Assembly (NCBI GenBank): GCA_037045225.1
Contig: JBAOHZ010000009.1
Span: 2,604,001-2,668,000 of the forward strand
Length of the DNA stretch: 64,000 nt
Source: Nitrospira sp.
GTDB taxonomy: Bacteria; Nitrospirota; Nitrospiria; Nitrospirales; Nitrospiraceae
Reading direction: 5' to 3'
Shown here: positions 7,878 to 16,799 of the stretch, piece by piece
Layout: every line of letters begins with the position of its first letter
How positions within the stretch are numbered: the first letter of the stretch is position 1
Program-made: the position numbers and the translations under genes
The notes under the pieces: generated by a model
Told to the model about the DNA's origin: nothing
Databases searched by the model: none
What the model saw: the letters and a program-made list of their open reading frames with translations, nothing else

Positions 7878-10841
7878 CTATTGGCTGGAGCGCTGATGCA
7901 GTTCCGAGGTGATGGTCGTGCAGGCCTGCTGATGGGCCTCGATGAGTTGCGACACCAGGTGCGCGGCCTCGTCGATGCGAGCAAGCCGTCCTAGTGCCTC
8001 CAATTCTTTGCAATGGGCGGCGGTGGCCAAGACGCCGAGCTGGGCGCTGCTGGACTTCAATCGGTGGGCGGTCCGGGAGAGCGCGGCAGAATCTTGGGAC
8101 TGCACGGCGGCGCGAATCTGTTCTACTAGCAGCCGAGAATCGTCCAAGTAGGTAGCCAGCACGCGGGACAAGATGTCGGGTCGTCCCGGGCGTTGCAGTG
8201 ACAGAATCGCATCCCAGGCGGCCTTGTCGATGCATGCCGTGACGGGTTCTTCTTCTCTGGCCGCAGGTGGCGCGGTGTCGATGGCCTGGGCGAAGGGGGG
8301 CGGATCTATCTCGTTCGTCGTGACGGATTGTGGCGTCAACCATTCAGTGAGGACGGCGTGCATCTGCGCGACGGTAAACGGTTTGGTGAGATAGTCGTCC
8401 ATGCCGGCGGCAAGACAGCGGGCGCGATCGCCTTCCATGGCGTTGGCGGTGAGTGCAATGATGGGCACATGACGGTGGTTGTTCGTAAGAGCTTCTTGCC
8501 GGCGAATCGCCGCGGTGGCGGTGAAGCCGTCCATCTCAGGCATCTGGCAATCCATGAGAATGAGATCGAACGGCTGCTGCGCGGCGGCTTCCACACCGAG
8601 ACGGCCGTTCTCCACGGCAAATACGTGGTGACCGAGAATCTCCAACATGCCGGTGGCGACATCACGATTCACCGGCGTATCCTCGACTAGGAGGATGCGA
8701 AAGGCGCTGCTGGCTGTTGGGGCCACGGACGGTGGACTGGCCATCCGTGGGATGTTATGGAGCAGCCCAAGGAGGGAGCGGCGGAGTAGGGATTTGCGCA
8801 CCGGCTTGGTCATCCAGGAGTCTATATGCGGTGCGTCAGGGGCGTGGGCATCATACCCGACCGACGTCAGCATGAGGAGGGGCAGGCCGGCCCACCGTTC
8901 GTCGCTCCGAATCAGTTGCGCCAGCCGTAAACCATCCATGTCCGGCATGTGTAGATCGAGAATGGCGAGATCGAATATCTGGTGCTGATCCGCAGCGCTC
9001 GCTAAACAGTCCAAGGCGTCCTGTCCCGAGGATGCCAAGGTTGGGTGAGCGTTCCATGCGCGGAGATGGTCGTGTAAAATCTCACGATTGGTCGCGGTGT
9101 CGTCCACCACGAGGACTCGCCTGCCGGCAAGGGTTTGTTCCGCATCCGCAGCGGGGGCTGTTGGAACCGGCTGCCGCCGCAGCACCGCGGTAAACCAAAA
9201 GGTGGAACCGCTGCCCACCTGGCTCTCCACCCCCACCTGCCCCTGCATCAGTGTGGCCAGCTCCTTGACGATGGTCAGTCCAAGGCCTGTCCCGCCAAAT
9301 CGACGTGTGGTGGTGCCATCGGCCTGTGAGAACGCTTCAAAGATACGGCCTTGTGCGTCAAGGGGAATGCCGAGGCCGGAGTCTTTCACGACGAATCGAA
9401 GGGTGACGGTTTCTGTCGTTTCCTCCGCGATTTCAATGCGAACGTTGATTTCTCCTTGCGGAGTAAATTTAATCGCGTTGCCCACGAGATTGAGCAGCGC
9501 TTGGCGCAGTCGAGTGGGATCTCCGCGAAGGGCAAGAGGCACCCCCGGCATGCGGCAGGTCAACTCCAAGCCCTTGCGTTGGGCGGAGTTGGCGAAGAGT
9601 TCCACCGCGTCCTCAACCGTTTCCTGAATGTCGAAGTCGACCTGCTCCAACTTCAGCTTCCCGGCTTCGATCTTCGAAAAATCGAGAATGTCGTTGATCA
9701 CGGCCAGCAGCGCCTCGCCGGACTGTTGAATGGTCTGCGTGAGGTGATGTTGCCGGGCGTCGAGGGTGGTGGTGAGTAGAAGTTCGGTCATCCCGAGCAC
9801 CCCATTCATCGGGGTTCGGATTTCATGGCTCATGTTCGCCAGGAACTGCGACTTCGAGCGATTGGCGGCTTCGGCCGCTTCCTTGGCCGCGAGCAATTCC
9901 CGAGCGGCTTGCTTGAGCGGCGTGATATCGGAGGCGATGCCGAGGTAGCCGGTGATGCGGCCATCTGCCTCGCGCAGCGCGGTCACATTCAAGAGCACCG
10001 TTCGCTGGGTTCCATCTTTGCAAATGTAGGTCCACTCATGCTCGTTAGGAAGATTCCTCCGGCACTTTTCGGCAAAAACATCAAAGCCCGGTTCGATCGT
10101 GGTGCCCAATTCCTGGGAGAACTGGTGTGCACGCGCCACCACTTGGTCCGAATCATGGAAGACGGCTGGGCTTTGTTTGTCAATTAGCTCCTCAGCGCTG
10201 TATCCCAGCAGAGCTTCTGCTGCCGGATTGAAGCCTTGGATCGTGCCGTCGGGTTTGCAGGAGATGATCGCATGGCCCGCGTTATCCAGCATGGCTTTCT
10301 GAAACGTAGCATAGGCGTGGAGGGCGACCTCGCTGCGGCGTTGTTCAGTAATGTCGCGGACGGTCGCCTGCAGCCCTGAGGTCCCTTTCAATGTGATGCG
10401 GGTCAACTGCACACTCGCCAGGAAGTCCGGCCCGTTGATTCGTTTGTGCATCCACTCGAACAGATGGGAGCCGTTCTGCATCGCCAGTCCGATCATCTCG
10501 GGCGCTTTGGCCATGGAGGCCTCGCCGTCCGGCTGAAATTCGGGTGAGACGTCCCATGGCCCCAGTGATGTGAAGTGCGCCGCGTCTCGTGCTCCGAAGA
10601 GTTCGACAGTGGCTGGGTTACAGGCCGTGAAGTTCCAGTTCGGCGGGTACAAGATCATGATCGCGTCGCGCGACGATTCGAACAAGCTTCTGTACTTCTC
10701 TTCGCTTTCATACAGGGTCATTTCGCGTGGATCCCGGTCTGCGGGCGCCTGCTTGCCATGGGATGGGGCCGGCGGCTGCCCGTGTCGACTCCGGGACAGC
10801 GTCTGACGAACGCGCTGAAGCAGGCGGAGGATCGCTAGCAT
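7878..10841 (-). CDS. Hybrid histidine kinase, PAS-PAS-HisKA-HATPase-REC-REC-HPt
   Basis: This 987-residue cytoplasmic phosphorelay protein holds a complete BarA/EvgS-like relay without membrane segments. PAS domains cover about 45-165 and 175-310. The phosphoacceptor H339 lies in NMSHEIRTPMNG, with the ATP-binding domain at about 435-555 (DSGLGI, GGTGLGL). Two receiver domains follow, with phosphoacceptors D629 (LDLHMPDMDG) and D764 (MDCQMPEMDG). A C-terminal HPt domain has H926 in TAHRLKSSSAQLG. No response regulator gene is adjacent, so its output partner is encoded elsewhere. The signal sensed by the PAS domains cannot be told. Confidence 0.95.
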   Translation of the reverse strand: MLAILRLLQRVRQTLSRSRHGQPPAPSHGKQAPADRDPREMTLYESEEKYRSLFESSRDAIMILYPPNWNFTACNPATVELFGARDAAHFTSLGPWDVSPEFQPDGEASMAKAPEMIGLAMQNGSHLFEWMHKRINGPDFLASVQLTRITLKGTSGLQATVRDITEQRRSEVALHAYATFQKAMLDNAGHAIISCKPDGTIQGFNPAAEALLGYSAEELIDKQSPAVFHDSDQVVARAHQFSQELGTTIEPGFDVFAEKCRRNLPNEHEWTYICKDGTQRTVLLNVTALREADGRITGYLGIASDITPLKQAARELLAAKEAAEAANRSKSQFLANMSHEIRTPMNGVLGMTELLLTTTLDARQHHLTQTIQQSGEALLAVINDILDFSKIEAGKLKLEQVDFDIQETVEDAVELFANSAQRKGLELTCRMPGVPLALRGDPTRLRQALLNLVGNAIKFTPQGEINVRIEIAEETTETVTLRFVVKDSGLGIPLDAQGRIFEAFSQADGTTTRRFGGTGLGLTIVKELATLMQGQVGVESQVGSGSTFWFTAVLRRQPVPTAPAADAEQTLAGRRVLVVDDTATNREILHDHLRAWNAHPTLASSGQDALDCLASAADQHQIFDLAILDLHMPDMDGLRLAQLIRSDERWAGLPLLMLTSVGYDAHAPDAPHIDSWMTKPVRKSLLRRSLLGLLHNIPRMASPPSVAPTASSAFRILLVEDTPVNRDVATGMLEILGHHVFAVENGRLGVEAAAQQPFDLILMDCQMPEMDGFTATAAIRRQEALTNNHRHVPIIALTANAMEGDRARCLAAGMDDYLTKPFTVAQMHAVLTEWLTPQSVTTNEIDPPPFAQAIDTAPPAAREEEPVTACIDKAAWDAILSLQRPGRPDILSRVLATYLDDSRLLVEQIRAAVQSQDSAALSRTAHRLKSSSAQLGVLATAAHCKELEALGRLARIDEAAHLVSQLIEAHQQACTTITSELHQRSSQ

Positions 10842-11381
10842 GTCGTCTCCAAGTCAGGCCTCATGCTACCGATCGTCTCATCTGGAGTGAAATCATGGCG
10901 GTTTGCAAGGGGACGGCCCGTCCTGATCGGGACAAAAATAGGGAGCTGTCGTTGCGGTCGACCTGGCCGCTGAATCGCTGGGCGGAGGCCAGGAAGGTCG
11001 TATGGTATATCGTGCATGCGCCCTATCCGCGCCGGGACCGTACATTGACTCTTCCGTGTCGGTTGATTTGAGAAGAAACTGAAGCGACCTGCGTAAAGGT
11101 CTGCGTGGCCGACGATCGGTGTCGGCGCTCATTCGACAGCGGGGTTTCTGTCTTGTGAATGATAGCTGACAACGGCGTGCATGGCGGACATCTCTGTCGC
11201 ATCGCGAAGCGCGATGGGGTTGGTTGTTCGTGTGCGTTGCGACCATTGGCGAACGGCGGAGCCTGGGCTCAAAAGGGTGCGCGGGGAGGTAGCTCCTCGC
11301 AGGTGGGGGCTGCGAAAGGCAGGATCAAAAGAACGTGTGTCGAGTTGGGTAGTGACTAGGGGAAGACAGGTTCCAGGGAAA
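10842..11381. other. 540-bp intergenic stretch, no gene supported
   Basis: The stretch lies between the stop of queF and the start of the hybrid kinase, both on the minus strand. Small frames on either strand have composition unlike the neighbours and no family signal. A short imperfect hairpin (GCGGGGAG / CTCCTCGC) occurs at 11279-11298 but lacks a T-run, so it is not called a terminator. The promoter of the kinase is expected here. Confidence 0.45.
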
Positions 11382-11807
11382 TCAACGGTAGCGTGCCTGA
11401 ATCTTGCTGGACAGGCCCCCACGTGCCGTAAAGTCGCCCGTGACTTGAGCCCAAACTGGTCGGCATGCGCGTACAACGTCGTGAAGGATGCGATTGACGG
11501 CATTTTCGTAGAAAATTCCGACGTTTCTATAGGCATGGATGTACATTTTGAGCGCTTTGAGCTCGAGGCAATGCTTGTCGGGTTTGTAGTGAAGGGTAAT
11601 GGTTCCGAAGTCGGGCAAATTCGTTTTAGGGCAAATGGCGGTGTATTCGGGGATGACGATCGTGATGTCGTATCCCTTGTATTGGTTGGGGAAGGTCTCA
11701 ATATCGGGCAGTGGAATAGAGATTCCACTCTTGGCGTGCCGTTCGTTATAGCCGAGCTTGGTTGTTGCTCCGTCTCGCTGCCGTTTCTTGCTGCCCTTCC
11801 CTGTCAC
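11382..11807 (-). CDS. queF: NADPH-dependent 7-cyano-7-deazaguanine reductase (preQ1 synthase) QueF
   Basis: QueF reduces the nitrile of preQ0 to preQ1 in queuosine biosynthesis. The catalytic cysteine lies in ICPKTNLPDF, followed by the general-acid aspartate. The substrate-binding CLELKALKMY and YRNVGIFYENAVN segments are also clear. The sequence fits the short, type I QueF. Two GTG starts are possible: 11807, with a GGGGGTGA site just before it (141 residues), or 11849, which would overlap the upstream gene by 19 bp. The first is chosen on the ribosome-binding site. Other queuosine genes are not in the window. Confidence 0.92.
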   Translation of the reverse strand: MTGKGSKKRQRDGATTKLGYNERHAKSGISIPLPDIETFPNQYKGYDITIVIPEYTAICPKTNLPDFGTITLHYKPDKHCLELKALKMYIHAYRNVGIFYENAVNRILHDVVRACRPVWAQVTGDFTARGGLSSKIQARYR

Positions 11808-11830
11808 CCGTTCACCCCCACCACATACTG

Positions 11831-12079
11831 TTAGACTTGTTTCATCCACTCCAGCTGGCCCAATTCATTGAGTTTATTGTAAAGCGTGACCCACGGGCAG
11901 GTCATGTCCGGGTAGACTTCGCAGAAGCCGCCTTTACGGACGCCCCCGCACGGGCCGTGGCTCATGAATTTCGGGCATTCGGCTTTGAGTGAGCCGTCCG
12001 GAATCGGGGGACGCTTATGCACCCCTCCAACATGCTCCTCGCCATGTTCTTCCCCTGGCACTAGTACTCGTATAGGCAT
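11831..12079 (-). CDS. Small cysteine-rich protein matching the MTHFR C-terminal (MetV-like) domain
   Basis: The 82-residue product carries CPKFMSHGPCGG, GGFCEV and TCPWV, a four-cysteine pattern like the short C-terminal domain attached to methylene-THF reductases or MetV proteins. Here it stands alone, about 6 kb from metF. A role as a partner of the MetF at 4631 is possible and is inference only. The ATG at 12079 lacks a good ribosome-binding site; in-frame GTG codons downstream would shorten the variable, histidine- and glutamate-rich N-terminus. It ends 23 bp before the preferred queF start. Confidence 0.7.
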   Translation of the reverse strand: MPIRVLVPGEEHGEEHVGGVHKRPPIPDGSLKAECPKFMSHGPCGGVRKGGFCEVYPDMTCPWVTLYNKLNELGQLEWMKQV

Positions 12080-12548
12080 AGACGCAGTGTAGACTCAAAT
12101 GCGTGAAGCAACAATCTTTACCCGCTTCCAGTATGAACTTCAACTGAATTACATGATGAATCAGGTGCGAGGGAGGAGAAAATTCTTCGCGTTCCAGCGT
12201 ATTTAGGGCCAACGGCCTAGCGCCCTTATTTCTACTAGGCCTTCTTTCGGTCGGTGTGGGCCTTCTGCAAAGTTGCAATGCTTTTATGGAGTCTATAGAC
12301 TCACCATCGTCTTGGAGTGCGTGAGTCTTCTGTTTTTATCCTACTGGTGGCGATTGACAGATTTTTTCGCGCTTTGTTACACTCGGCCGCGATGGGGGCT
12401 GATCAGAAGGCCCACATTCCGTTCCGTGTCGGGAACGCAGTTCAGTACTAGTCCGAATTAACGTCGATATAGTCTGTACCTGGCTTGTTGTGGCCTCGAT
12501 GGAAGGCCGCAACACGGTCCTCAGCTTATAAAAGGGGAGGGAGTCCTT
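12080..12548. other. Divergent intergenic region upstream of the oxidoreductase operon
   Basis: About 470 bp separate the minus-strand small cysteine-rich gene from the plus-strand operon. No gene is supported. It holds a candidate sigma-70 promoter (12354-12383, listed separately) that leaves a leader of about 160 nt, and an AAGGGGAGGGAG site directly before the ATG at 12549. Confidence 0.5.
12354..12383 (+). promoter_or_regulatory. Candidate sigma-70 promoter of the oxidoreductase operon
   Basis: A perfect TTGACA (12354-12359) is followed after 18 bp by TACACT (12378-12383), within a locally T-rich stretch. Transcription would start near 12390, about 160 nt before the first gene, leaving room for a regulated leader. 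Confidence 0.5.
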
Positions 12549-13448
12549 ATGAGCCTTGATTACGTCAAGTTTTCAAACGGCTTTGAAAAGTTCATGCCGA
12601 AAGAATATCGGGACATGGTTGAGCATGGTCCCTTTGGAAAAAAGGTGTCCGTCTCTCAGATGGGCTCCTTCAAGGAAGTGCTTGAAGAACACCCGATGTG
12701 TGCCGGTTGCGCGATGACCCTCTTTATCCGCCTCGCGATGATTGCCTTCCCCAATCCCGAAGATACCATTACTGTTGGAACTGCTGGTTGCGGCCGCCTG
12801 GCTATTTCTCAGGCTGCGATCCCCTTCGTGTACGGTAACTATGGCGATCAAAATGGCGTGGCCAGCGGGTTGTCCCGTGGTTTGCGACTTCGATTCGGCG
12901 ATAAACCGAAGGATGTGGTCGTCATGGCCGGTGACGGTGGTACGGCGGATATCGGCTTTCAGCAGGTTCTTCACTCCTGGTTCCGCAAGGAACGGTTCAC
13001 CACGATCATGCTCGACAATGAGGTCTACGGAAACACCGGTGGGCAGGAGAGTGGTATGACGAATCGGGGCGCTGTGCTGAAGATGGCTCCGCTGGGGAAG
13101 AAGTTTGAGAAGATGGACATGCTGCAGATGGCGAAGGTCGCCGGTTGCGCCTACGTCGCGACGGTGGTGCCCAATAATCCACGCCGGGTGGAAAGCGTCA
13201 TCAAGAAGGCCGTATTGATCGCCAGAGAGGTTGGTTCCACATACATTCAGGCCTACACATCCTGCAACATTGAGTACGCCATTCCGACCGACAAGGTCAT
13301 GGAAGACGCAAAGAATGTTGAAAACGATCGCTATCAGTTCTCCGAATACATTACAGACGAAGCGAAGCAATTTCTTACGGAACGGTATGGCTATAAGGAA
13401 TTTCTCCCGAAGCCGGCTGCTCCTGCTCCTGGGCTCCCGAAAGCCTGA
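12549..13448 (+). CDS. 2-oxoacid:ferredoxin oxidoreductase, beta subunit (PorB/ForB type)
   Basis: The beta subunit binds thiamine diphosphate and a [4Fe-4S] cluster. The TPP motif runs from GDGG at 128 to N157 (LDNEVYGNTGGQ). Cysteines C51, C54, C81 and C239 (YTSCNIEY) match the four cluster ligands of PorB. In an rTCA organism the enzyme carboxylates succinyl-CoA to 2-oxoglutarate or acetyl-CoA to pyruvate with reduced ferredoxin; the sequence alone does not settle which. It opens a five-gene operon in the order beta, gamma, ferredoxin-like, fifth subunit, alpha. The C-terminus has a proline/alanine-rich tail. Confidence 0.93.
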   Translation: MSLDYVKFSNGFEKFMPKEYRDMVEHGPFGKKVSVSQMGSFKEVLEEHPMCAGCAMTLFIRLAMIAFPNPEDTITVGTAGCGRLAISQAAIPFVYGNYGDQNGVASGLSRGLRLRFGDKPKDVVVMAGDGGTADIGFQQVLHSWFRKERFTTIMLDNEVYGNTGGQESGMTNRGAVLKMAPLGKKFEKMDMLQMAKVAGCAYVATVVPNNPRRVESVIKKAVLIAREVGSTYIQAYTSCNIEYAIPTDKVMEDAKNVENDRYQFSEYITDEAKQFLTERYGYKEFLPKPAAPAPGLPKA

Positions 13449-13471
13449 GTTACGTTTAAGGAGGATTGAGC

Positions 13472-14185
13472 ATGGCGAAACGTTTCAACATTCGGATGGC
13501 GGGTGTGGGTGGTCAAGGCGTTGTGACAGGCTCACACATTCTGAGCACCGCGGTGATTAATGCCGGTGGGGAAAGTACGATTGTTCCGTTCTATGGGTCG
13601 GAAAAGCGTATGGCTCCGGTGGAGAGTTATGTGCGGGTATCAGACGAGCCCATCTACGAAATCGGGGAAATCACCTTCCCGCACATCATTATCATTTTCC
13701 ATCCACAAGTGATCACGCACGGGAAATCGTACACGATGCCGTTTTACTTCGGACTGAAGGAAGACGGTATTGCGTTGATCAACAATGATGGTCCGATGAA
13801 GCTTCATCGGGACCAGGCTCGTGAGTTAGAAGAACGCCGTGCAAGACTGTACTATTTCCCCGCTACGAAGTTATCCCTCGAAGTGGCGGGGATGGACTTG
13901 TGCACGAATATGGCCTTGATGGGTTGCATCGGAGCGATTACCGGATTGACCACCGTTGAAGCGTTGGAGCAGTCGGTCAAGGATCGGTTCCTTGGCAAAG
14001 GATTCGTGGTCTCCGGGGGAACCGCCGCCCTGGACAGTGTCGTCGAGCGGAAATTTAAAAAGAAGCAGGAATTGATCGACAAGAATGTCGCGGTAATTCA
14101 GGCCGGCTGGAACTACGCAGTCGACCATGGTTGGGCTGCACCGACGGTCAAGCGATCCGAAGTCCGTGCGACTGTGAGCGCCTAA
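13472..14185 (+). CDS. 2-oxoacid:ferredoxin oxidoreductase, gamma subunit
   Basis: The 237-residue protein matches the gamma subunit, which helps bind CoA. GVGGQGVVTGSHIL near the N-terminus is the family signature, followed by the EKRMAPVESYVR stretch. The ATG at 13472 follows an AAGGAGG site with good spacing; a longer start at 13466 (TTG) is less likely. It lies 23 bp after the beta subunit gene. Confidence 0.92.
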   Translation: MAKRFNIRMAGVGGQGVVTGSHILSTAVINAGGESTIVPFYGSEKRMAPVESYVRVSDEPIYEIGEITFPHIIIIFHPQVITHGKSYTMPFYFGLKEDGIALINNDGPMKLHRDQARELEERRARLYYFPATKLSLEVAGMDLCTNMALMGCIGAITGLTTVEALEQSVKDRFLGKGFVVSGGTAALDSVVERKFKKKQELIDKNVAVIQAGWNYAVDHGWAAPTVKRSEVRATVSA

Positions 14186-14211
14186 TCAGGATTTAGTACG
14201 AAGGAGTTCCA

Positions 14212-14535
14212 ATGTATTTAGTCGCCCATATCGATGTCGAAATTTGTGCCTCGAAGAGCTGTAAGCTCTGCACTCAGTATTGTCCTGAGGCCAATACCAT
14301 TCAGTATAGCGAGGAGATGGGGAAAGAGAAGGGCTTTAAGTATGGCTCAGCCTACGTGGCTGTAGATCGTTGTAAGGGATGCGCGCAATGCGTGTGGGTC
14401 TGCGACAACATGGCGAAGAACAATGCCATTAAGATGATCATGATTGATCAATTACCGATGGCCGCGCTGACCGATAACATCACATATAGCGATAAGAGTA
14501 CGACGGCGGTCTTGGCGAGCCCAGTAGTCGGGTAA
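14212..14535 (+). CDS. 2-oxoacid:ferredoxin oxidoreductase, delta (2x[4Fe-4S] ferredoxin-like) subunit
   Basis: The 107-residue protein has two four-cysteine motifs: C12, C17, C20, C24 and C54, C57, C60, C64. The first has four rather than two residues between its first two cysteines. It should pass electrons from external ferredoxin to the TPP site. The C-terminal 35 residues extend beyond the ferredoxin fold. A GAAGGAGTTCC site precedes the ATG, and the gene lies 26 bp after gamma. Confidence 0.9.
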   Translation: MYLVAHIDVEICASKSCKLCTQYCPEANTIQYSEEMGKEKGFKYGSAYVAVDRCKGCAQCVWVCDNMAKNNAIKMIMIDQLPMAALTDNITYSDKSTTAVLASPVVG

Positions 14536-14556
14536 GCGTAAGAAAGGGGAGTGGGC

Positions 14557-15321
14557 GTGGGAATGACGCAAGATACAAGAGAGAGAATTATCGTGCCGGG
14601 GCCAGCCGGATTCCATCCTCCATCAGCAGCTCAATTGGGGGTAGCATTGCCTGATCCAGGCGAAGGACTCTACTATGGGCTGCTGGAACCGAACGAAGAT
14701 GTCGTGATCGAAGAGATGGCTCGGAAAATGCTGACAAGCCCAAATGCAACGATTTTCCCGGGGCCTCTCGTCTTGTGGGCGTGGAACAATCATGCTGTCG
14801 AGAAGGCGAAGGCCGTATTGGAAATTGCGGCTCAGATTCCTGAGGTGATGATTATTCCCATGCCAGATTATCGCCCCAAGTACCCCAAGATTGACCCTGA
14901 AGAAGTCATCAATCCCAATCACCCCAATCTCACCATTTGGGGCAACAAGATTGAGGCCTGTATTTTTATCGGCGTTCACTGTCACTATGCCAATCTGACG
15001 CTGAAGATGATTCGTGCAGGGACGAACTGCTGCACCATGGCTATTTGTGCCGAGCAGGGGCATGAGGACGCCATGCTGACCATTCGCGATTCGGATACGT
15101 TGAAACTGAAGAAGACTGCGCAAATCTTCAAGAAGGTTCGTGAGGAAATGGGCATTAAGCTTCCTGATAATGGCGAAAATGTCCGTTTCACCGGAACTCA
15201 GTCCAAGGTTCATGGCGGAAAGGCGCATACGGATCCTATGACCTTCATGCCGTCCGCTGCTGGCGTAGGCAGTGCGGCCACATTCGGCCACTCAGCTGAG
15301 CAGATGAAGCGCGAGGGCTAA
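14557..15321 (+). CDS. Fifth (epsilon-like) subunit of the oxidoreductase
   Basis: This 254-residue protein sits between the delta and alpha genes and is expected to be the extra subunit of the five-subunit enzymes known from Hydrogenobacter and described for Nitrospira. It resembles proteins annotated as CO dehydrogenase beta-subunit family, with HCHYANLTLKMIRAGTNCC and a cysteine-containing middle. Its role is not known to me. Three in-frame starts occur: GTG 14551, GTG 14557, ATG 14563; the AAGGGGAG site favours 14557. Confidence 0.8.
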   Translation: MGMTQDTRERIIVPGPAGFHPPSAAQLGVALPDPGEGLYYGLLEPNEDVVIEEMARKMLTSPNATIFPGPLVLWAWNNHAVEKAKAVLEIAAQIPEVMIIPMPDYRPKYPKIDPEEVINPNHPNLTIWGNKIEACIFIGVHCHYANLTLKMIRAGTNCCTMAICAEQGHEDAMLTIRDSDTLKLKKTAQIFKKVREEMGIKLPDNGENVRFTGTQSKVHGGKAHTDPMTFMPSAAGVGSAATFGHSAEQMKREG

Positions 15322-15359
15322 GGTTTTAGGCTAAGGCGATACAGTCAAGAGGTGCAACA

Positions 15360-16706
15360 ATGAGTGAAGCATTGGAACCGAAACAAAAGACTAATCCTCA
15401 GGGCGATCCTACTACAAGTGTCTCGGCTCCGAAGGTAGAAGCCAAGAAGGATCCGCATGCGGATGCTAAGCGGCAGAAGGTTGTCACGCCCGAGTATCTG
15501 TTCCTGGAAGCTCCTCGTACCAAGGAGTTCATTACCGGCAGTGAAGCTGCGAAAGAGGCGATCCGCCGGTCAAACGTCGACCTTGCGATTGCGTACCCCA
15601 TTACCCCACAGAGTGAAACCATGCAGTTGGTCGGCGTGTTGTATGGTGAAGGCTATGTGAAGGAGTATTACCGCGGGGAAGAAGAGGTCGGTGTCATGGC
15701 GGCGATCGCGGGTGGTTCACGTGCGGGAGTTCGTTGTTATACTGCCACCGCCGGGCCTGGAACGTTGAGAGGCTTGGAGGGAATTGCTTCCTGGCCAGGA
15801 CATCGGCTCCCCGTTGTGGCCATGTTCACCTGCCGGGTCGTAAACGCTCCATTGGCTATTCAGCCAGACAATATTGAGGTCTCGTATCTGCTCAATTGCG
15901 GCATGATTGTGTTCCATGCCGAAAATCAGCAGGACATGTATGATTTCACGTTGGCTGGTTTTATCATCAGCGAGAAAAACGACGTGACCCTTCCCGTCGG
16001 CGTATGTTGCGATGGGTTCTTTGTGACGCATGCCAGAGGTTATGTTCGGATGCAGGACCGCAGCATGAAGCTCCCGCCCCGTGAACCCTGGCGTGGTGCT
16101 GTGCCGGTTCTTGATGCTGAAAATCCTCCAGCTCGACTTTCCCGCGACGCCCCGGTTCAGAAGTCCAATTTTATGGCCTATAACATTCACGCCGTGTGGC
16201 AGCAGGAAGTGTGGGCTGCTGTGGAGCGATCCCGCAAGTACATCAATCAGTACATGGGCGGATTGTTGACGGCAGAAAATGTGGACGATGCTGAAGCGGT
16301 GATTATTGCTTCAGGTAGTGCCGCCGCGCAGTCACGTGAAGCCGTGCGTATTTGCGCCGAAAAAGGTATTAAGATCGGCCTGATCAAAATCCGATCGCTC
16401 CGTCCGTTCCCGACTCAGGAGTTGCGAAAGCTCTGCGGGAAAGCCAAGTTGATTGTGGTGCCTGAGTTCAATTATGTCGGTTGGCTCGCGAAGGAAGTGG
16501 CGACGGCTATCTACGGTTTCTCGAATGCAAAGATCATTGGTGGCCCAAGGGTTTACGGTGGTCAGTCAATGCCTGTTGAACTGATCGTGGATGAAGTTGA
16601 GTCCGGTTTGACCGGAAAGAAGTCCACCAATGTGGCCATTTCTCAGGTCATGGGTGCTTCCGCTTCTGACAGTGAGGCGATGGGCCATTTCCTGCGCAGT
16701 ATCTAA
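15360..16706 (+). CDS. 2-oxoacid:ferredoxin oxidoreductase, alpha subunit (PorA/ForA type)
   Basis: The 448-residue alpha subunit holds the pyrimidine-binding and transketolase C-terminal domains. AYPITPQSETM near residue 80 and TATAGPGTLRGLEG are the family signatures. The first 45 residues are charged, low in complexity and not part of the core fold. It is the last gene of the operon and is followed 27 bp later by a strong hairpin terminator. Substrate (2-oxoglutarate or pyruvate) cannot be told from motifs. Confidence 0.93.
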   Translation: MSEALEPKQKTNPQGDPTTSVSAPKVEAKKDPHADAKRQKVVTPEYLFLEAPRTKEFITGSEAAKEAIRRSNVDLAIAYPITPQSETMQLVGVLYGEGYVKEYYRGEEEVGVMAAIAGGSRAGVRCYTATAGPGTLRGLEGIASWPGHRLPVVAMFTCRVVNAPLAIQPDNIEVSYLLNCGMIVFHAENQQDMYDFTLAGFIISEKNDVTLPVGVCCDGFFVTHARGYVRMQDRSMKLPPREPWRGAVPVLDAENPPARLSRDAPVQKSNFMAYNIHAVWQQEVWAAVERSRKYINQYMGGLLTAENVDDAEAVIIASGSAAAQSREAVRICAEKGIKIGLIKIRSLRPFPTQELRKLCGKAKLIVVPEFNYVGWLAKEVATAIYGFSNAKIIGGPRVYGGQSMPVELIVDEVESGLTGKKSTNVAISQVMGASASDSEAMGHFLRSI

Positions 16707-16733
16707 GCTGAGACGCAGAGTTGCGTTAAAACA

Positions 16734-16768
16734 ACAGGGCCCGTTCGGTAGAACCGAACGGGCCCTGT
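16734..16768. terminator. Bidirectional intrinsic terminator between convergent genes
   Basis: A perfect 16-bp inverted repeat, ACAGGGCCCGTTCGGT and its complement, encloses a 3-nt loop. The flank gives a T-rich run on the minus strand (GTTGTTTTAAC) and only a weak one on the plus strand (GCATTTAGG). It lies between the alpha subunit gene and a minus-strand small gene, so it probably ends both transcripts. Confidence 0.8.
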
Positions 16769-16799
16769 GCATTTAGGAAGCGCTTCGATGTGGCTCTCT

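Noticed and set aside
7813..8343. N-terminal extension of ApaH from an upstream start
   Set aside because: The extra 177 codons overlap the hybrid kinase gene and are arginine-rich; the metallophosphatase fold begins at the ATG at 7812.
11279..11298. Short GC-rich hairpin downstream of queF
   Set aside because: No T-run on either strand, so it does not qualify as an intrinsic terminator.
11181..11834. Plus-strand frame of 217 codons across queF
   Set aside because: Antisense to queF, whose catalytic motifs are clear on the other strand.
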